NCBI GenBank assembly: GCA_963742955.1
Contig: CAVUOA010000009.1
Coordinates: forward strand, 124,001-188,000
Direction: 5' to 3'
Length of the DNA: 64,000 bases
Origin: CAVUOA01 sp963742955
GTDB lineage: Bacteria; Bacteroidota; Ignavibacteria; Tepidaquicellales; OLB5
Shown here: one piece after another, positions 9,916 to 18,794 of the stretch
Numbering within the stretch: the first letter of the stretch is position 1
How the letters are laid out: each line of letters opens with the position of its first letter
Translations under genes and position numbers: made by a program
Notes under the pieces: model-generated
The model's input: the letters and a program-made list of their open reading frames with translations, nothing else
Told to the model about the DNA's origin: nothing
The model's database searches: none

Positions 9916-10984
9916 TTAAAACCATTTTTTCTTTTTAAATATCAATAGCATAACAACAGCAATAATCAGCATTACGCCCAGCACAATAGGGTATGCGTCA
10001 TGGAAATGAAGCTCAGGCATAAACTCAAAATTCATTCCGTACAAACCTGCAATAAATGAAAGGGGAATAAAAATTGTTGTAATGATAGTCAGCACCTTCA
10101 TTACTTCATTCATCCTGTTGCTTATGCTCGATAGGTAAATATCAAGCATTCCGGAGAGCATATCACGGTATGTCTCGATGGTATCGATAACGTTAATTGT
10201 ATGGTCATACAGGTCTCTGAGATATACATGTAGTTGTTCTCCAATCAGCAGGGGTTTCACCGCGTTCCATTCTGCTAATGACTTCACGCAGTGGCCAGAC
10301 GGATTTCCTTAGAAAGAGCATTTCGCGCTTGAGCTCGTATATGGTTTTTAAAGTCGATTTGTCGGGGTGAGCAACCAATTCTTCTTCAAGGTCTTCGATT
10401 TTTTCACCAAATTGCTCCTGCACTGTAAAATAATTGTCAACTATTGAGTCGATAAGTGAATAAGCAAGGTAATCAGCTCCCAACTTGCTTATTTTTCCTT
10501 TCCCGCTCCTGATTCTTTCTCTAATCGAATTAAAAGTATCTCCTTTCATACCTTCCTGGAATGTAATAACAAAATTCGAACCCAGGATTATGCTTACCTG
10601 TTCTGTGTGCAGTTCGTTTGTTTCTTTATGAAGATGAATCATTTTGACTACGATATAAACATAATCATCATATTCTTCCATTTTAGGACGCTGGTCAGTA
10701 TTTATAATGTCTTCCATGACCAGGGGATGCAATCCGTATTCTTTACCCAGCGATTCAAGAACATCTATTTTGTTTAATCCTTCGATATCTATCCATGTTA
10801 CACCGGGTGTGTTTTTATAGCTGAAGCATTCGGTTATATCCTTAATTTTCTTTTCTTCAAAATGGTCTGAATTATAATCAATAAGGTTAATCTGTGTTTC
10901 GAGAGTGGATTTTTCCCCAACATACATCAATGTACCGGGAGGCATCCCTGCTTTATGGGAGCGTTTTTTGAAAAATTTTGGCAT
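9916..10984 (-). CDS. corA: CorA-family magnesium/cobalt transporter (one frameshift)
   Basis: Pentameric divalent-cation channel. The large cytoplasmic N-terminal domain (PGVTWIDIEGLNKID, MEDIINTDQRPKMEEYDDY) and long helix precede two C-terminal membrane helices with the signature YGMNF between them and a basic KKKKWF end. The two halves lie in different frames; removing one base near 10249 joins GETP to LIGEQLHVYLRD and yields about 355 residues, the normal family length. It is transcribed divergently from the deoxyhypusine-synthase homologue, from which it is separated by a 139-bp AT-rich gap where promoters for both must lie. Confidence 0.93.
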
Positions 10985-11123
10985 TCTTAAATTAATAATT
11001 ATTAAATCAAAGTTACTATAATTACCTAAATAAAAAAAGATAACTTGTTAATATTCATATATTTTTTCAAATTTTATATTTAGATTGTGAAATTATTAAG
11101 TTAATTAAGCTAATTTTATTACT

Positions 11124-12311
11124 ATGCCCCACAGAACACACTCAACTATAAAAAAGAGATACGGAAAAGAACTTGGCGATTTAAAATCGTTCCCGAAGCC
11201 GAAATCAAAGAACAAAAGCAGCTATTTAAAAGGCGGGAAGATTACTCCGCAAAAGATATCGGGTAATATTTCTATTACCGATTTAGTGGAGAAATATTTT
11301 CAGGCATATAACGCAGCGAGGCTATCAGAAGCATGCAAGGTGTTTGTTAATAAAATGCTTGATGATGATGTAACAATCGGGATGAGCCTGACCGGAGCAT
11401 TAACTCCCGCGGGACTCGGGTCTTCAATCAGACCTTTAATAGAAAACGGATTTGTTGACTGGATTGTATCAACAGGTGCTAACATGTACCACGATACGCA
11501 TTTTGCGCTGGGACATTCGTTATACAGGGGAAATCCTTTCGTTGATGATATAAAATTGCGAAATGAATGGGTAATAAGAATATATGATGTGCTCTTTGAT
11601 GCCGATGTGCTGTATCATACCGATGCATTTTACCGTAAGCTGATTATGCTGCCGGAGTTCCAGAAGAAAATTCCTACAAGCGAGTTTTATTACAGGGTAG
11701 GAAAGTACTTGTATAATATCGAAAAGAAGTTCGGTGTAAAAGATATGTCAGTGCTTTCTACCGCATATAAATGCGGAGTACCGATTTACACTTCATCGCC
11801 GGGTGACAGCTCCATAGGTATGAACGTTGCCGCCGTTGAGCTTGAAGGCAGCAAAATGGAATTTGATGTTAACCGTGACGTGAATGAAACCGCGGCAATT
11901 GTACTAAACGGAAAACGAAGAGGAAACAAAGGCAATCCCGGTAAAAGCGGCGTCCTGATTTTCGGAGGAGGCTCGCCGAAGAATTTTATGCTTCAGACTG
12001 AGCCACAGATTCAGGAAGTGCTGGGAATCCAGGAGAAAGGACATGATTATTTTCTGCAGTTTACAGATGCAAGACCTGATACCGGAGGACTCTCCGGAGC
12101 AACACCATCGGAAGCAGTAAGCTGGGGTAAGGTCGACCCTAATAAACTGCCCGATACAATTGTCTGCTATGCAGACACTACAATCGTTATGCCGATTCTG
12201 GCAGCATATTCATTAAAGAAACATAAACCCAGAAAATTAAAAAGACTGGCTGAGAAAACCGATGAACTGTTAGAGTTCATGCTTAAAGAATATAAGAAAG
12301 CAAATAAATAA
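11124..12311 (+). CDS. Deoxyhypusine synthase-family protein
   Basis: A 395-residue protein with strong deoxyhypusine synthase character: TIGMSLTGALTPAGLG near 85-100, STGANMYHD at 116-124, a phosphate-loop-like IFGGGSPKNF (279-288), and the active-site block SGATPSEAVSWGK with the imine-forming Lys at 336. In archaea and eukaryotes the enzyme moves the aminobutyl group of spermidine onto eIF5A using NAD. Bacteria have no eIF5A, so bacterial homologues are thought to act in polyamine metabolism (for example homospermidine formation) or remain unassigned. All the catalytic block is retained, so an active spermidine-using enzyme is likely. The ATG is preceded by a long AT-rich leader, and an enoyl-CoA hydratase gene follows after 6 bp. 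Confidence 0.85.
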   Translation: MPHRTHSTIKKRYGKELGDLKSFPKPKSKNKSSYLKGGKITPQKISGNISITDLVEKYFQAYNAARLSEACKVFVNKMLDDDVTIGMSLTGALTPAGLGSSIRPLIENGFVDWIVSTGANMYHDTHFALGHSLYRGNPFVDDIKLRNEWVIRIYDVLFDADVLYHTDAFYRKLIMLPEFQKKIPTSEFYYRVGKYLYNIEKKFGVKDMSVLSTAYKCGVPIYTSSPGDSSIGMNVAAVELEGSKMEFDVNRDVNETAAIVLNGKRRGNKGNPGKSGVLIFGGGSPKNFMLQTEPQIQEVLGIQEKGHDYFLQFTDARPDTGGLSGATPSEAVSWGKVDPNKLPDTIVCYADTTIVMPILAAYSLKKHKPRKLKRLAEKTDELLEFMLKEYKKANK

Positions 12312-12317
12312 AAAATT

Positions 12318-13092
12318 ATGTCCACAATCCTCAAAGAAACTAAAAACAATACTCTTTACATCACGCTCAACCGCCCTGATGTGATGAATGCCTTCAATAC
12401 GGAAATGCTGATGGAGCTTCAATCGGCATTCAAAGAAGCAGAGGCAGATGAAATCCGCTGCGTCGTTTTGACAGGTAACGGGAAAGGATTCTGCTCAGGT
12501 CAGGATTTAAAGGATTTCGAAAGAGAAAAAAAATCATTTAAGCAGGCGCTGGAAGAAAAGTATAACCCGTTAATCAAACAAATTATGAATCTTCCCAAGC
12601 CTGTAATTTGCGGAATTAACGGTGTTGCAGCGGGGGCGGGACTTTCTCTTGCTTTAGCTTGTGATTTCAGAATAGCAGTTGAGTCAGCGATGCTGATTGA
12701 AGTTTTTATTAACGTGGGACTTGTTCCGGATTCAGCTTCAACATTTACATTGCCGCGGATGATTGGTATACCTAATGCATTCCGGTTGTGCGCAACAGGT
12801 GAGAGGGTCTCAGCAAAGCAGGCTAAAGAACTGGGATTGGTTAATGCAGTTGTTTGGGATGGCAGTGTACTTAAAATTGCACTGGATAAACATGCAAAGA
12901 AATTTGCTGCAATGCCTACAAAAGCAATCGGAATGATAAAAAGTACTGCTTAGAGATTCATTTTCCAGTGATTTAAATAAAATGCTTGAGCTCGAAGCAT
13001 TGATGCAGGATAAAGCAGGAAACTCAGAAGATTACAGAGAAGGTGTAAACTCGTTTTTAGAAAAACGGAAACCGGTATTTAAAGGCAAATAG
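12318..13092 (+). CDS. Enoyl-CoA hydratase/isomerase family protein (one frameshift)
   Basis: Crotonase-fold enzyme of about 257 residues. The N-terminal part shows ITLNRPDVMNAFN, the first oxyanion-hole segment GKGFCSGQDLKDF and the second INGVAAGAGLSLALACDFR. A frame change near 12946 splits off the last 45 residues (DSFSSDLNKMLELE to RKPVFKGK); dropping one a in the A-run joins them as MIKKVLLRDSFSSD. The SGQDL pattern and the missing first catalytic Glu resemble PaaG-type isomerases more than classical hydratases, so acyl-CoA double-bond isomerisation or phenylacetate/fatty-acid degradation is plausible. It follows the deoxyhypusine-synthase homologue by 6 bp, probably in one transcript. 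Confidence 0.88.
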
Positions 13093-13123
13093 TTTCAAAA
13101 AATAAAATAGCAATTAGTTAGAT

Positions 13124-14926
13124 TTGGCAAAGAGTAAAAGGGATAAGCAGAAACAGCAGAGTAAGGGTTCAAAAAAAGAACAGGTATTAATTGAGAATAA
13201 GTACTATGTATGGGGTTTGTTTGCTGTATTTTCTGTGCTGGTTTTTCTTGCATCAACATATAAAGTTTCCGGTGACGACGATTTCTTCTGGCATCTTGCC
13301 ACAGGCAGGTACATTGTCGAACATAAAGTTGTGCCCGATACTGATATATTCGGATTTGCTACACAGGGTGTAGAGTGGATTCCGTTTGAGTGGGGCTGGG
13401 ACGTTCTTACTTACGGGCTGTACAATATAGCAGGTTACAATACAATACTTGTCTTCAGGTCAATAGCATTTGTTTTTATATTCTTTCTTTATTTTAAGCT
13501 ATTCCAAAAGTTCAAGATAAATTCATTTTTAAGCCTGCTTATTCTTTTTGTGCTTCTGATTGGAATTATGGACAGGCTCTCGCCGCGACCTCACGTTATC
13601 ACATATATTTTCTTTGCAATAATAATTTATATTCTTACATCATTTAAATATCTGGATAGGGAAAAATACGTAAAGAAGCTGTATTTCCTTCCGATTATAT
13701 TCCTGGTCTGGGGTAATATGCACATGGGCGCTCTTGCTGGAGGATTGTTTTTGTTTATTTTTGCAGTCAGTGAAGTAATCATTTTCTATTATCCCAAAAA
13801 GTTTTCATCGAACGATATAAAGCCTCTTTCAATTTCCCAATTAAAGGTATTGCTGATTATATCTGTATTAAGCGCTTTGGCACTTCTGGTAAATCCTCAC
13901 GGTATCAACACTTACATCTATGCATACAGCCATACGAAGATGAAGATGCTTGAAACAGTTAATGAATGGCGAAGCCCCTTCGATACAATGTTCGGAACCG
14001 GCTATGTGATTACATTGTATAAGGTGTTTTTATTCGGAGGACTTATTATTTTAATTTATTCTTATATAAGGAAAGACCTTTTCCAGGCCATACTTTATAT
14101 AGTATTATTTTTCTATTCAATAAGGGCCATTCGGTTCACAGTCGACTATGAGTTTTTAATAGTCTTCTTTTTCGCGTATTCAATGAACTATTTCATCATG
14201 CGGACAGGAAAAACCAAAGCTGTGAGCTTTCTTTTGTATAATAATGGTGTTAAGATAGCAGCAGCAGCCGCGCTGATATATATTTGTTTCCAGGTACCTT
14301 CAGGGAATATATACGAAACTTTGAGGTATTACCGTGTATTCGGATGGGGGATAAACGATGATTTCCTTCCGGTTCAGTTGTTTGATTTTATGAAAGAAAA
14401 TGATATCAAAGGAACTCCATATAATCATTTTGGAACAGGCGGCTACCTGGTGTGGAATTTTCCCGGCCAGAAAAACTTTATAGACAGCCGAAATCTTAAT
14501 GATAATATTTTCAATGAATACAATTCTATAATGTCTAAAACTCCGGGATTTGAAAAGAAAATGGAGAAGTATAATTTTGATTATGTCATTTACCTCGACC
14601 CGGATTTAATAAGGAGACCAAATGACCTTCAAAGAGTGATAGTATCATATCTTGCCAGGAACCCCGAATGGAAGCTTGTGTTCTGGGATGATAAATCAAT
14701 GCTGTTTTTAAAAAATATACCGAAGTTCTCCGATGTAATTAATAAATTTGAATACAAGGTTTTGAATCCGTACACATCACTATTTTTTGAAAATGAATTT
14801 GCACAGAATGTCAGCAGAAATCCGGTTGAAACTAAATTAGAGATGGACCGGAAGTTTAAAACAGAGCCGCAAGGTTATCTGTTCAGGAGAATGGAACAGC
14901 AGGCAGGTACAGTTCTAAAGAATTAA
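13124..14926 (+). CDS. GT-C-like polytopic membrane protein
   Basis: A 600-residue integral membrane protein. A short Lys/Gln-rich cytoplasmic start (SKRDKQKQQSKGSKKEQ) leads into about ten predicted helices up to residue 395, then a soluble domain. The first extracytoplasmic loop has GDDDFFWHLATGRYIVEH, the acidic-residue signature seen in large GT-C-like membrane proteins of Bacteroidota and Chlorobiota. NPHGINTY and FGTGGYLVWNFPGQ are further family-like motifs. I assign no substrate; a lipid-linked sugar transferase or surface-modification role is inference. TTG at 13124 is chosen because no ATG lies upstream in frame. It ends only 6 bp from the convergent AI-2E permease gene. Confidence 0.72.
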   Translation: MAKSKRDKQKQQSKGSKKEQVLIENKYYVWGLFAVFSVLVFLASTYKVSGDDDFFWHLATGRYIVEHKVVPDTDIFGFATQGVEWIPFEWGWDVLTYGLYNIAGYNTILVFRSIAFVFIFFLYFKLFQKFKINSFLSLLILFVLLIGIMDRLSPRPHVITYIFFAIIIYILTSFKYLDREKYVKKLYFLPIIFLVWGNMHMGALAGGLFLFIFAVSEVIIFYYPKKFSSNDIKPLSISQLKVLLIISVLSALALLVNPHGINTYIYAYSHTKMKMLETVNEWRSPFDTMFGTGYVITLYKVFLFGGLIILIYSYIRKDLFQAILYIVLFFYSIRAIRFTVDYEFLIVFFFAYSMNYFIMRTGKTKAVSFLLYNNGVKIAAAAALIYICFQVPSGNIYETLRYYRVFGWGINDDFLPVQLFDFMKENDIKGTPYNHFGTGGYLVWNFPGQKNFIDSRNLNDNIFNEYNSIMSKTPGFEKKMEKYNFDYVIYLDPDLIRRPNDLQRVIVSYLARNPEWKLVFWDDKSMLFLKNIPKFSDVINKFEYKVLNPYTSLFFENEFAQNVSRNPVETKLEMDRKFKTEPQGYLFRRMEQQAGTVLKN

Positions 14927-14932
14927 AATAAT

Positions 14933-16162
14933 TTATCCTGTTTCCGGTATTTCAGTTTCTTCGGAAATATTTCGTCTCACCTGCCACTCTTTAAACAGCA
15001 TTAACAGAACTGAAACAACCGGCATTGCTATCAGCATACCCACGAATCCGAAGAAATATGAAAAAACCATAAGAGAAAGAATTAAAACAGCCGGGTGGAT
15101 ACCCATTCTATCACCAATTATCTTTGGTATTATAAATGATGTTTCAAGAAGGTTCTGGGCAAGGTATAATAATATAACAAGCGGAACCTGCAGCCCTGGG
15201 TCACCGCTGAACAAAGCTGCAATGACAGTTATCACAATACTTAAGAGCAAACCCACGTAAGGAATTACATTTAATAATGCCGATAAGGCACTGAGAAAAA
15301 TAGAATATTTTATCCCAAGAATTGCAAGAAAAACATATACTCCGACACCATGTATAACTGCACAAATTAAAGAACCTCTCAGGAAGCTGCCCATCATATC
15401 ATCAATTTTATGATAATAACTTACTGCAGTTTCTCTTTTAGAATAGGGGAACAGTGATTTAGCCAGTTCTTTAATTTCGTCAAAATCCTTAAGAAGGTAG
15501 AAGGTCAAAAACGGTATCAATATCAGGTTCACTAATTGTGTCAGAATAATCGAAATCCCGGCAAACAATCCCGAAAGGCTGTTTAAAAGAGTATTTAGTA
15601 TTTGTTCCAGCCTCTCCGGTAGAACACTCAGCACTTTTTCCTGAATACTTTCTGTGGGCAGTCCCCATGCGGCAGCTTTTGGAATTAAAACTTTCTGAAC
15701 CCACTCTCCAAGTCCCTGAATTGCACCCGGCAGTGAAGAAATTAACTCCGAAAACTGATTTACAATTGGAGGAGCAAGGAAAATAATCAATAGCGAAATT
15801 ACCGCAAGAAATATAAGCATTATCAGCAGGCTCGAAATTGTACGTGATAGACTTTTGCGGCTGAGAAATTCAACAATTGGGTTTAATGTATAAGCCAGTA
15901 TAAAAGCAACAATAAAGGGTAAAAGAATACCAAGAAGCGAGTTGAGTATCCACAAGAGAAAAATTACAGCAGAAACAGAAAGGGAAATTTTTACAACTTT
16001 GTTTTTTCTGAATGGATATAGTGTTATAAGGATTACACCGAAAACAATGAAAGGTGATTTGAATAATTCTGTTACAGTAAACAGTACTCCAAATAAAACA
16101 AAAGCCAGCACTGAAATTACAACTTCATAAGGCTTATTAATATGCTCAGGCTCTTTACTCAT
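14933..16162 (-). CDS. AI-2E family transporter (PerM/YhhT-like)
   Basis: A 409-residue polytopic protein with the family layout: two or three helices, a long amphipathic segment (about 150-215), then a dense helical bundle with LLNVIPYVGLLLSIVITVIA, the glycine-proline motif typical of PF01594, and a C-terminal MLIAMPVVSVLLM. Members export varied small solutes, and only some relate to AI-2, so no substrate should be inferred. It overlaps dut by 8 bp at its start, indicating translational coupling with dut. Confidence 0.9.
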   Translation of the reverse strand: MSKEPEHINKPYEVVISVLAFVLFGVLFTVTELFKSPFIVFGVILITLYPFRKNKVVKISLSVSAVIFLLWILNSLLGILLPFIVAFILAYTLNPIVEFLSRKSLSRTISSLLIMLIFLAVISLLIIFLAPPIVNQFSELISSLPGAIQGLGEWVQKVLIPKAAAWGLPTESIQEKVLSVLPERLEQILNTLLNSLSGLFAGISIILTQLVNLILIPFLTFYLLKDFDEIKELAKSLFPYSKRETAVSYYHKIDDMMGSFLRGSLICAVIHGVGVYVFLAILGIKYSIFLSALSALLNVIPYVGLLLSIVITVIAALFSGDPGLQVPLVILLYLAQNLLETSFIIPKIIGDRMGIHPAVLILSLMVFSYFFGFVGMLIAMPVVSVLLMLFKEWQVRRNISEETEIPETG

Positions 16163-16607
16163 GATTTAATCCTGAATGTCCAAAACCTCCGGAATCTCTT
16201 TTTGTACTTGTTAAATCATCTGTTAATTCAATTTTTACCTTTTCTACTTTTGCAATTACAAGCTGAGCTACCCTGTCACCAAATCTAACTGTAAAAGGCT
16301 CACTGCCGAAATTAGTAAGAAGAATTTTTAATTCACCGCGGTAATCCGAATCAATTGTTCCCGGTGAATTCATTATACCGATATTATGTTTTATTGCAAG
16401 TCCGCTGCGTGGTCTTACCTGGCCTTCGTAACCTTCGGGAATTTCTAAGACAAGGTTCGTGGGAATTAAAACTGTTTTCATCGGCTCAATGATAATATTC
16501 TGCATTGAGGAAGAGGAAACATCAAGTCCTGAAGAGTGTTCGGTTGCATAAACAGGCAGGGGATTATTAACAGATTTGTTTATTTTACTGATTTTTAAAT
16601 TCATCAA
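16155..16607 (-). CDS. dut: Deoxyuridine 5'-triphosphate nucleotidohydrolase
   Basis: Trimeric dUTPase, 150 residues, cleaving dUTP to dUMP and pyrophosphate to keep uracil out of DNA and supply thymidylate synthesis. All five family motifs are visible: ATEHSSGLDVSS, RPRSGLAIKH, GTIDSDYRGE with the catalytic Asp, GDRVAQLV and the C-terminal P-loop-like KRDSGGFGHSG. It precedes and overlaps the AI-2E permease gene. Confidence 0.96.
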   Translation of the reverse strand: MMNLKISKINKSVNNPLPVYATEHSSGLDVSSSSMQNIIIEPMKTVLIPTNLVLEIPEGYEGQVRPRSGLAIKHNIGIMNSPGTIDSDYRGELKILLTNFGSEPFTVRFGDRVAQLVIAKVEKVKIELTDDLTSTKRDSGGFGHSGLNHE

Positions 16608-16621
16608 CAGGTTTATATAAA

Positions 16622-16650
16622 ATAAGGTAGTTCAGGACAAACTACCTTAT
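16622..16650 (-). terminator. Hairpin terminator after the DUF4190 gene
   Basis: An 11-bp inverted repeat (ATAAGGTAGTT with AACTACCTTAT) lies between the DUF4190 gene and dut. On the minus strand it is followed by TTTT, so it probably ends the DUF4190 transcript; the T-run is short. Confidence 0.55.
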
Positions 16651-16671
16651 AACTTTAACTTGTTTATTTTA

Positions 16672-17052
16672 TTAACGATTCAATACAGAACCAAGCGTTC
16701 CGAGAGCAATTAATATAATAACAACAATTACAGCCAGAATTGAAACTATTACGTTAATTATTCCAAGCCACATCCCGATTTGCGCCATTGATTTTCCGGC
16801 AGGTGATGCAATTCCGGCTTCGATTTCACTTAATTCTTTTTTCCCCATTATCCAGGCAGGAATTCCTGTTAAAATACCGCAGCCTAATACCCATGCTGCA
16901 ATACCTAAAATCAAAGCCCAAACAGCTCTTGTGCTTGATTTATCGCTTTGCATTCCGCCCGAGGGAGGCGGAGGAGGAGGTGTAATATCGCCCGATGGGG
17001 GCGGCGGCGGCGGTGCTCCAAAATCCTGTTGAAAAAGTTGATATTGTTTCAT
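16672..17052 (-). CDS. DUF4190-type small membrane protein with proline-rich head
   Basis: A 126-residue protein. The first 35 residues are a Pro/Gly-rich cytoplasmic head with two runs of six prolines (GAPPPPPPSGD, ITPPPPPPSGG). Two predicted helices follow (AVWALILGIAAWVLGCGIL and WLGIINVIVSILAVIVVIIL), separated by a loop with KKELSEIEAG, matching small DUF4190-like membrane proteins. Function is unknown. It sits at the downstream end of the receiver-domain cluster but is separated from it by about 85 bp. Confidence 0.75.
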   Translation of the reverse strand: MKQYQLFQQDFGAPPPPPPSGDITPPPPPPSGGMQSDKSSTRAVWALILGIAAWVLGCGILTGIPAWIMGKKELSEIEAGIASPAGKSMAQIGMWLGIINVIVSILAVIVVIILIALGTLGSVLNR

Positions 17053-17136
17053 AGTATCCCCTTTATTTTTTAAAAAGTATAATTATTATTGTTCGGGTTT
17101 TTTAAACTAATTCGTTTCTCAAAGTTGCAGAGAATA

Positions 17137-17529
17137 TTAGTTTGTGGATGTTTTAAGTTTCTCTTCAATAACAGCCGGCAGCTGAGTTTTTATTGAGCTT
17201 TTGGCTATGAAGCCGTCGGCAAGAAATTCATCGGCTAATTCTTTGTAAACTGAATCTTCATAAAGTGTTAAAATTATTACGGACTTATTTGGCCATCTTT
17301 CTTTAATTGTCTTTGTAGCATCCAGCCCAGATTGATTTGGCATACTCAAATCCATCAGTACCAGGTCAGGGTCCAGGGATTCAGTCTTATTGATGACATC
17401 GACCCCGTCAATCGCTTCGCCTACTATTTCTACTCCGGGTAGAGAGTGAATGTACTGCATTAAAAGCTGCCTGAAGTTGTCGTTATCGTCACAAAGTAAT
17501 ATTCTTATATTTCTCTTGTCCGCAGCCAT
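17137..17529 (-). CDS. Single-domain response regulator
   Basis: A 130-residue stand-alone receiver. The acidic pair (LLCDDND, Asp14-Asp15), phosphoacceptor Asp60 in LVLMDLSMPNQSG, the switch Thr in IILTLYED and the conserved Lys in FIAKSS are all present, so it should be phosphorylatable. There is no output domain, so it probably acts in a phosphorelay or by binding a partner. It is clearly paralogous to the next gene (17616): both share the Q-Y-I-x-S-x-PGVE-x-VGEA-x-DG stretch. Confidence 0.9.
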   Translation of the reverse strand: MAADKRNIRILLCDDNDNFRQLLMQYIHSLPGVEIVGEAIDGVDVINKTESLDPDLVLMDLSMPNQSGLDATKTIKERWPNKSVIILTLYEDSVYKELADEFLADGFIAKSSIKTQLPAVIEEKLKTSTN

Positions 17530-17615
17530 ATCAAATAATGGTTCTCAAATAATAGATTTATGAAAACTTTTAAATTATGAAAAAACCGTTCCTGAATCCG
17601 AACAGTAATTCAGAT

Positions 17616-18023
17616 TTAATTGTTTTTCGCTGCCAGTTTCTTCTGGGTAGTCTGAATTACCTCTAACAGCTCTTTGTGTATATCATCGGAATTTTTACCA
17701 ATATACTTATCTACCCTGTACACTTCAGCAAGTTTCCTGTATGACTGTCCTTCATTAATAGAAATCATAACTACAGTTACATCCGGGAACTTGTCTTTTA
17801 TTGTGCTCAATGCTTCTATACCCGATTTCTTGGGCATAATTATATCGAGAATAATAAGGTCAGGGTAAGTTTGCTCTGCCTTTTTTATTGCATCTTCACC
17901 GTCAACAGCTTCACCTACGAGTTCTACACCCGGGATAGACCTTATATATTGAGCGAGTGCACTTAAAAAGTCAGGATTATTGTCGGCAATGAGTACCCTG
18001 ATTGGTTGTAATTGAGCATTCAT
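17616..18023 (-). CDS. Single-domain response regulator, paralogue with altered acidic pair
   Basis: A 135-residue stand-alone receiver with phosphoacceptor Asp60 in LIILDIIMPKKSG, switch Ser in VVMISINEG and a Lys in YIGKNS. Where its neighbour has Asp-Asp, this one has Asp14-Asn15 (LIADNNPDF), which may change metal binding and phosphorylation kinetics. Shared sequence with 17137-17529 (PGVE, VGEA, DG-x-D-x-I) and adjacency indicate a tandem duplication. No output domain is present. Confidence 0.88.
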   Translation of the reverse strand: MNAQLQPIRVLIADNNPDFLSALAQYIRSIPGVELVGEAVDGEDAIKKAEQTYPDLIILDIIMPKKSGIEALSTIKDKFPDVTVVMISINEGQSYRKLAEVYRVDKYIGKNSDDIHKELLEVIQTTQKKLAAKNN

Positions 18024-18115
18024 AAATTGCCCTTTCTGTTATAAAATATGATTTTTTTGATTTCCCCTTATGCCAGTAATATATTTATTAAGTGTTGATT
18101 ATGCAAGTTATTACA

Positions 18116-18778
18116 TTAGTTAATGTCTATCAAACCCTTTTCAATGGCATATCTGACCAGACCTGCTGTGTTTTTAATAGATAGCTTGTGCATTATGTTT
18201 TTTCTGTGCGTATCAACAGTATTATAGCTTATATATAGTTTGTTTGCAATTTCCTGGTTTGAATTGCCTTCGGCTATGTATTTCAGAATTTCTATTTCTC
18301 TTTTTGTAAGAGGTACTTCTTTGTAACCTTCGTTTTTATCTGTCTCTTTAGCGCTTCTAATATAGTTATCTATAATCAGCTTTGATATGTCTTTGCTGAA
18401 GAAGTTTTCTCCCCCGGCAACTGTTCTAACAGCATCAAGCAGCTCTTCCTTATCAGTGTTTTTCAGAACGAACCCCTTTGCACCTGAACGTATAATTTGG
18501 TTAAGGTATTCCTGGTTGTCATGCATTGTCAGAATCAAAATCTTTGCGTTTGGGTCGTTTTCTTTAATTATCCTGGTTGCTTCAATACCGTTCATTCCCG
18601 GCATTGAGATGTCCATTATAACAAGGTCAGGTTTCAATGAGTCATACATTGATATAGCATCTTCCCCGTTAGCAGCTTCACCTGCAATTGCCATGTTGTT
18701 AAGACTAAGTAAAATATTCTTAAGACCATCCCGCACCACTTCATGATCATCAACAATTAAGATTTTGATATTTTTCAT
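18116..18778 (-). CDS. NarL/FixJ-family response regulator (REC-LuxR HTH)
   Basis: A 220-residue two-domain DNA-binding regulator. The receiver (residues 4-120) has LIVDDHEVVRDG, phosphoacceptor Asp56 in LVIMDISMPGMNG, and the T/K switch residues in ILTMHD and FVLKNTD. The C-terminal LuxR-type helix-turn-helix (about 155-215) has LTKREIEILKYIAEGNSN and YNTVDTHRKNIMHKL. It lies 16 bp downstream of a HisKA_3 sensor kinase, the kinase class that classically partners NarL-type regulators, so the two form a likely cognate pair. Confidence 0.95.
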   Translation of the reverse strand: MKNIKILIVDDHEVVRDGLKNILLSLNNMAIAGEAANGEDAISMYDSLKPDLVIMDISMPGMNGIEATRIIKENDPNAKILILTMHDNQEYLNQIIRSGAKGFVLKNTDKEELLDAVRTVAGGENFFSKDISKLIIDNYIRSAKETDKNEGYKEVPLTKREIEILKYIAEGNSNQEIANKLYISYNTVDTHRKNIMHKLSIKNTAGLVRYAIEKGLIDIN

Positions 18779-18794
18779 TATCTTATATTAATAA

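Noticed and set aside
14927..14932. Missing terminator between convergent genes 13124-14926 and 14933-16162
   Set aside because: Only 6 bp separate the stops and no hairpin is visible, but closely packed convergent genes with transcripts ending inside the neighbour are ordinary.
16672..17052. Proline runs in the DUF4190 protein as a special binding repeat
   Set aside because: Short Pro/Gly heads are common in small membrane proteins of this kind and give no specific prediction.
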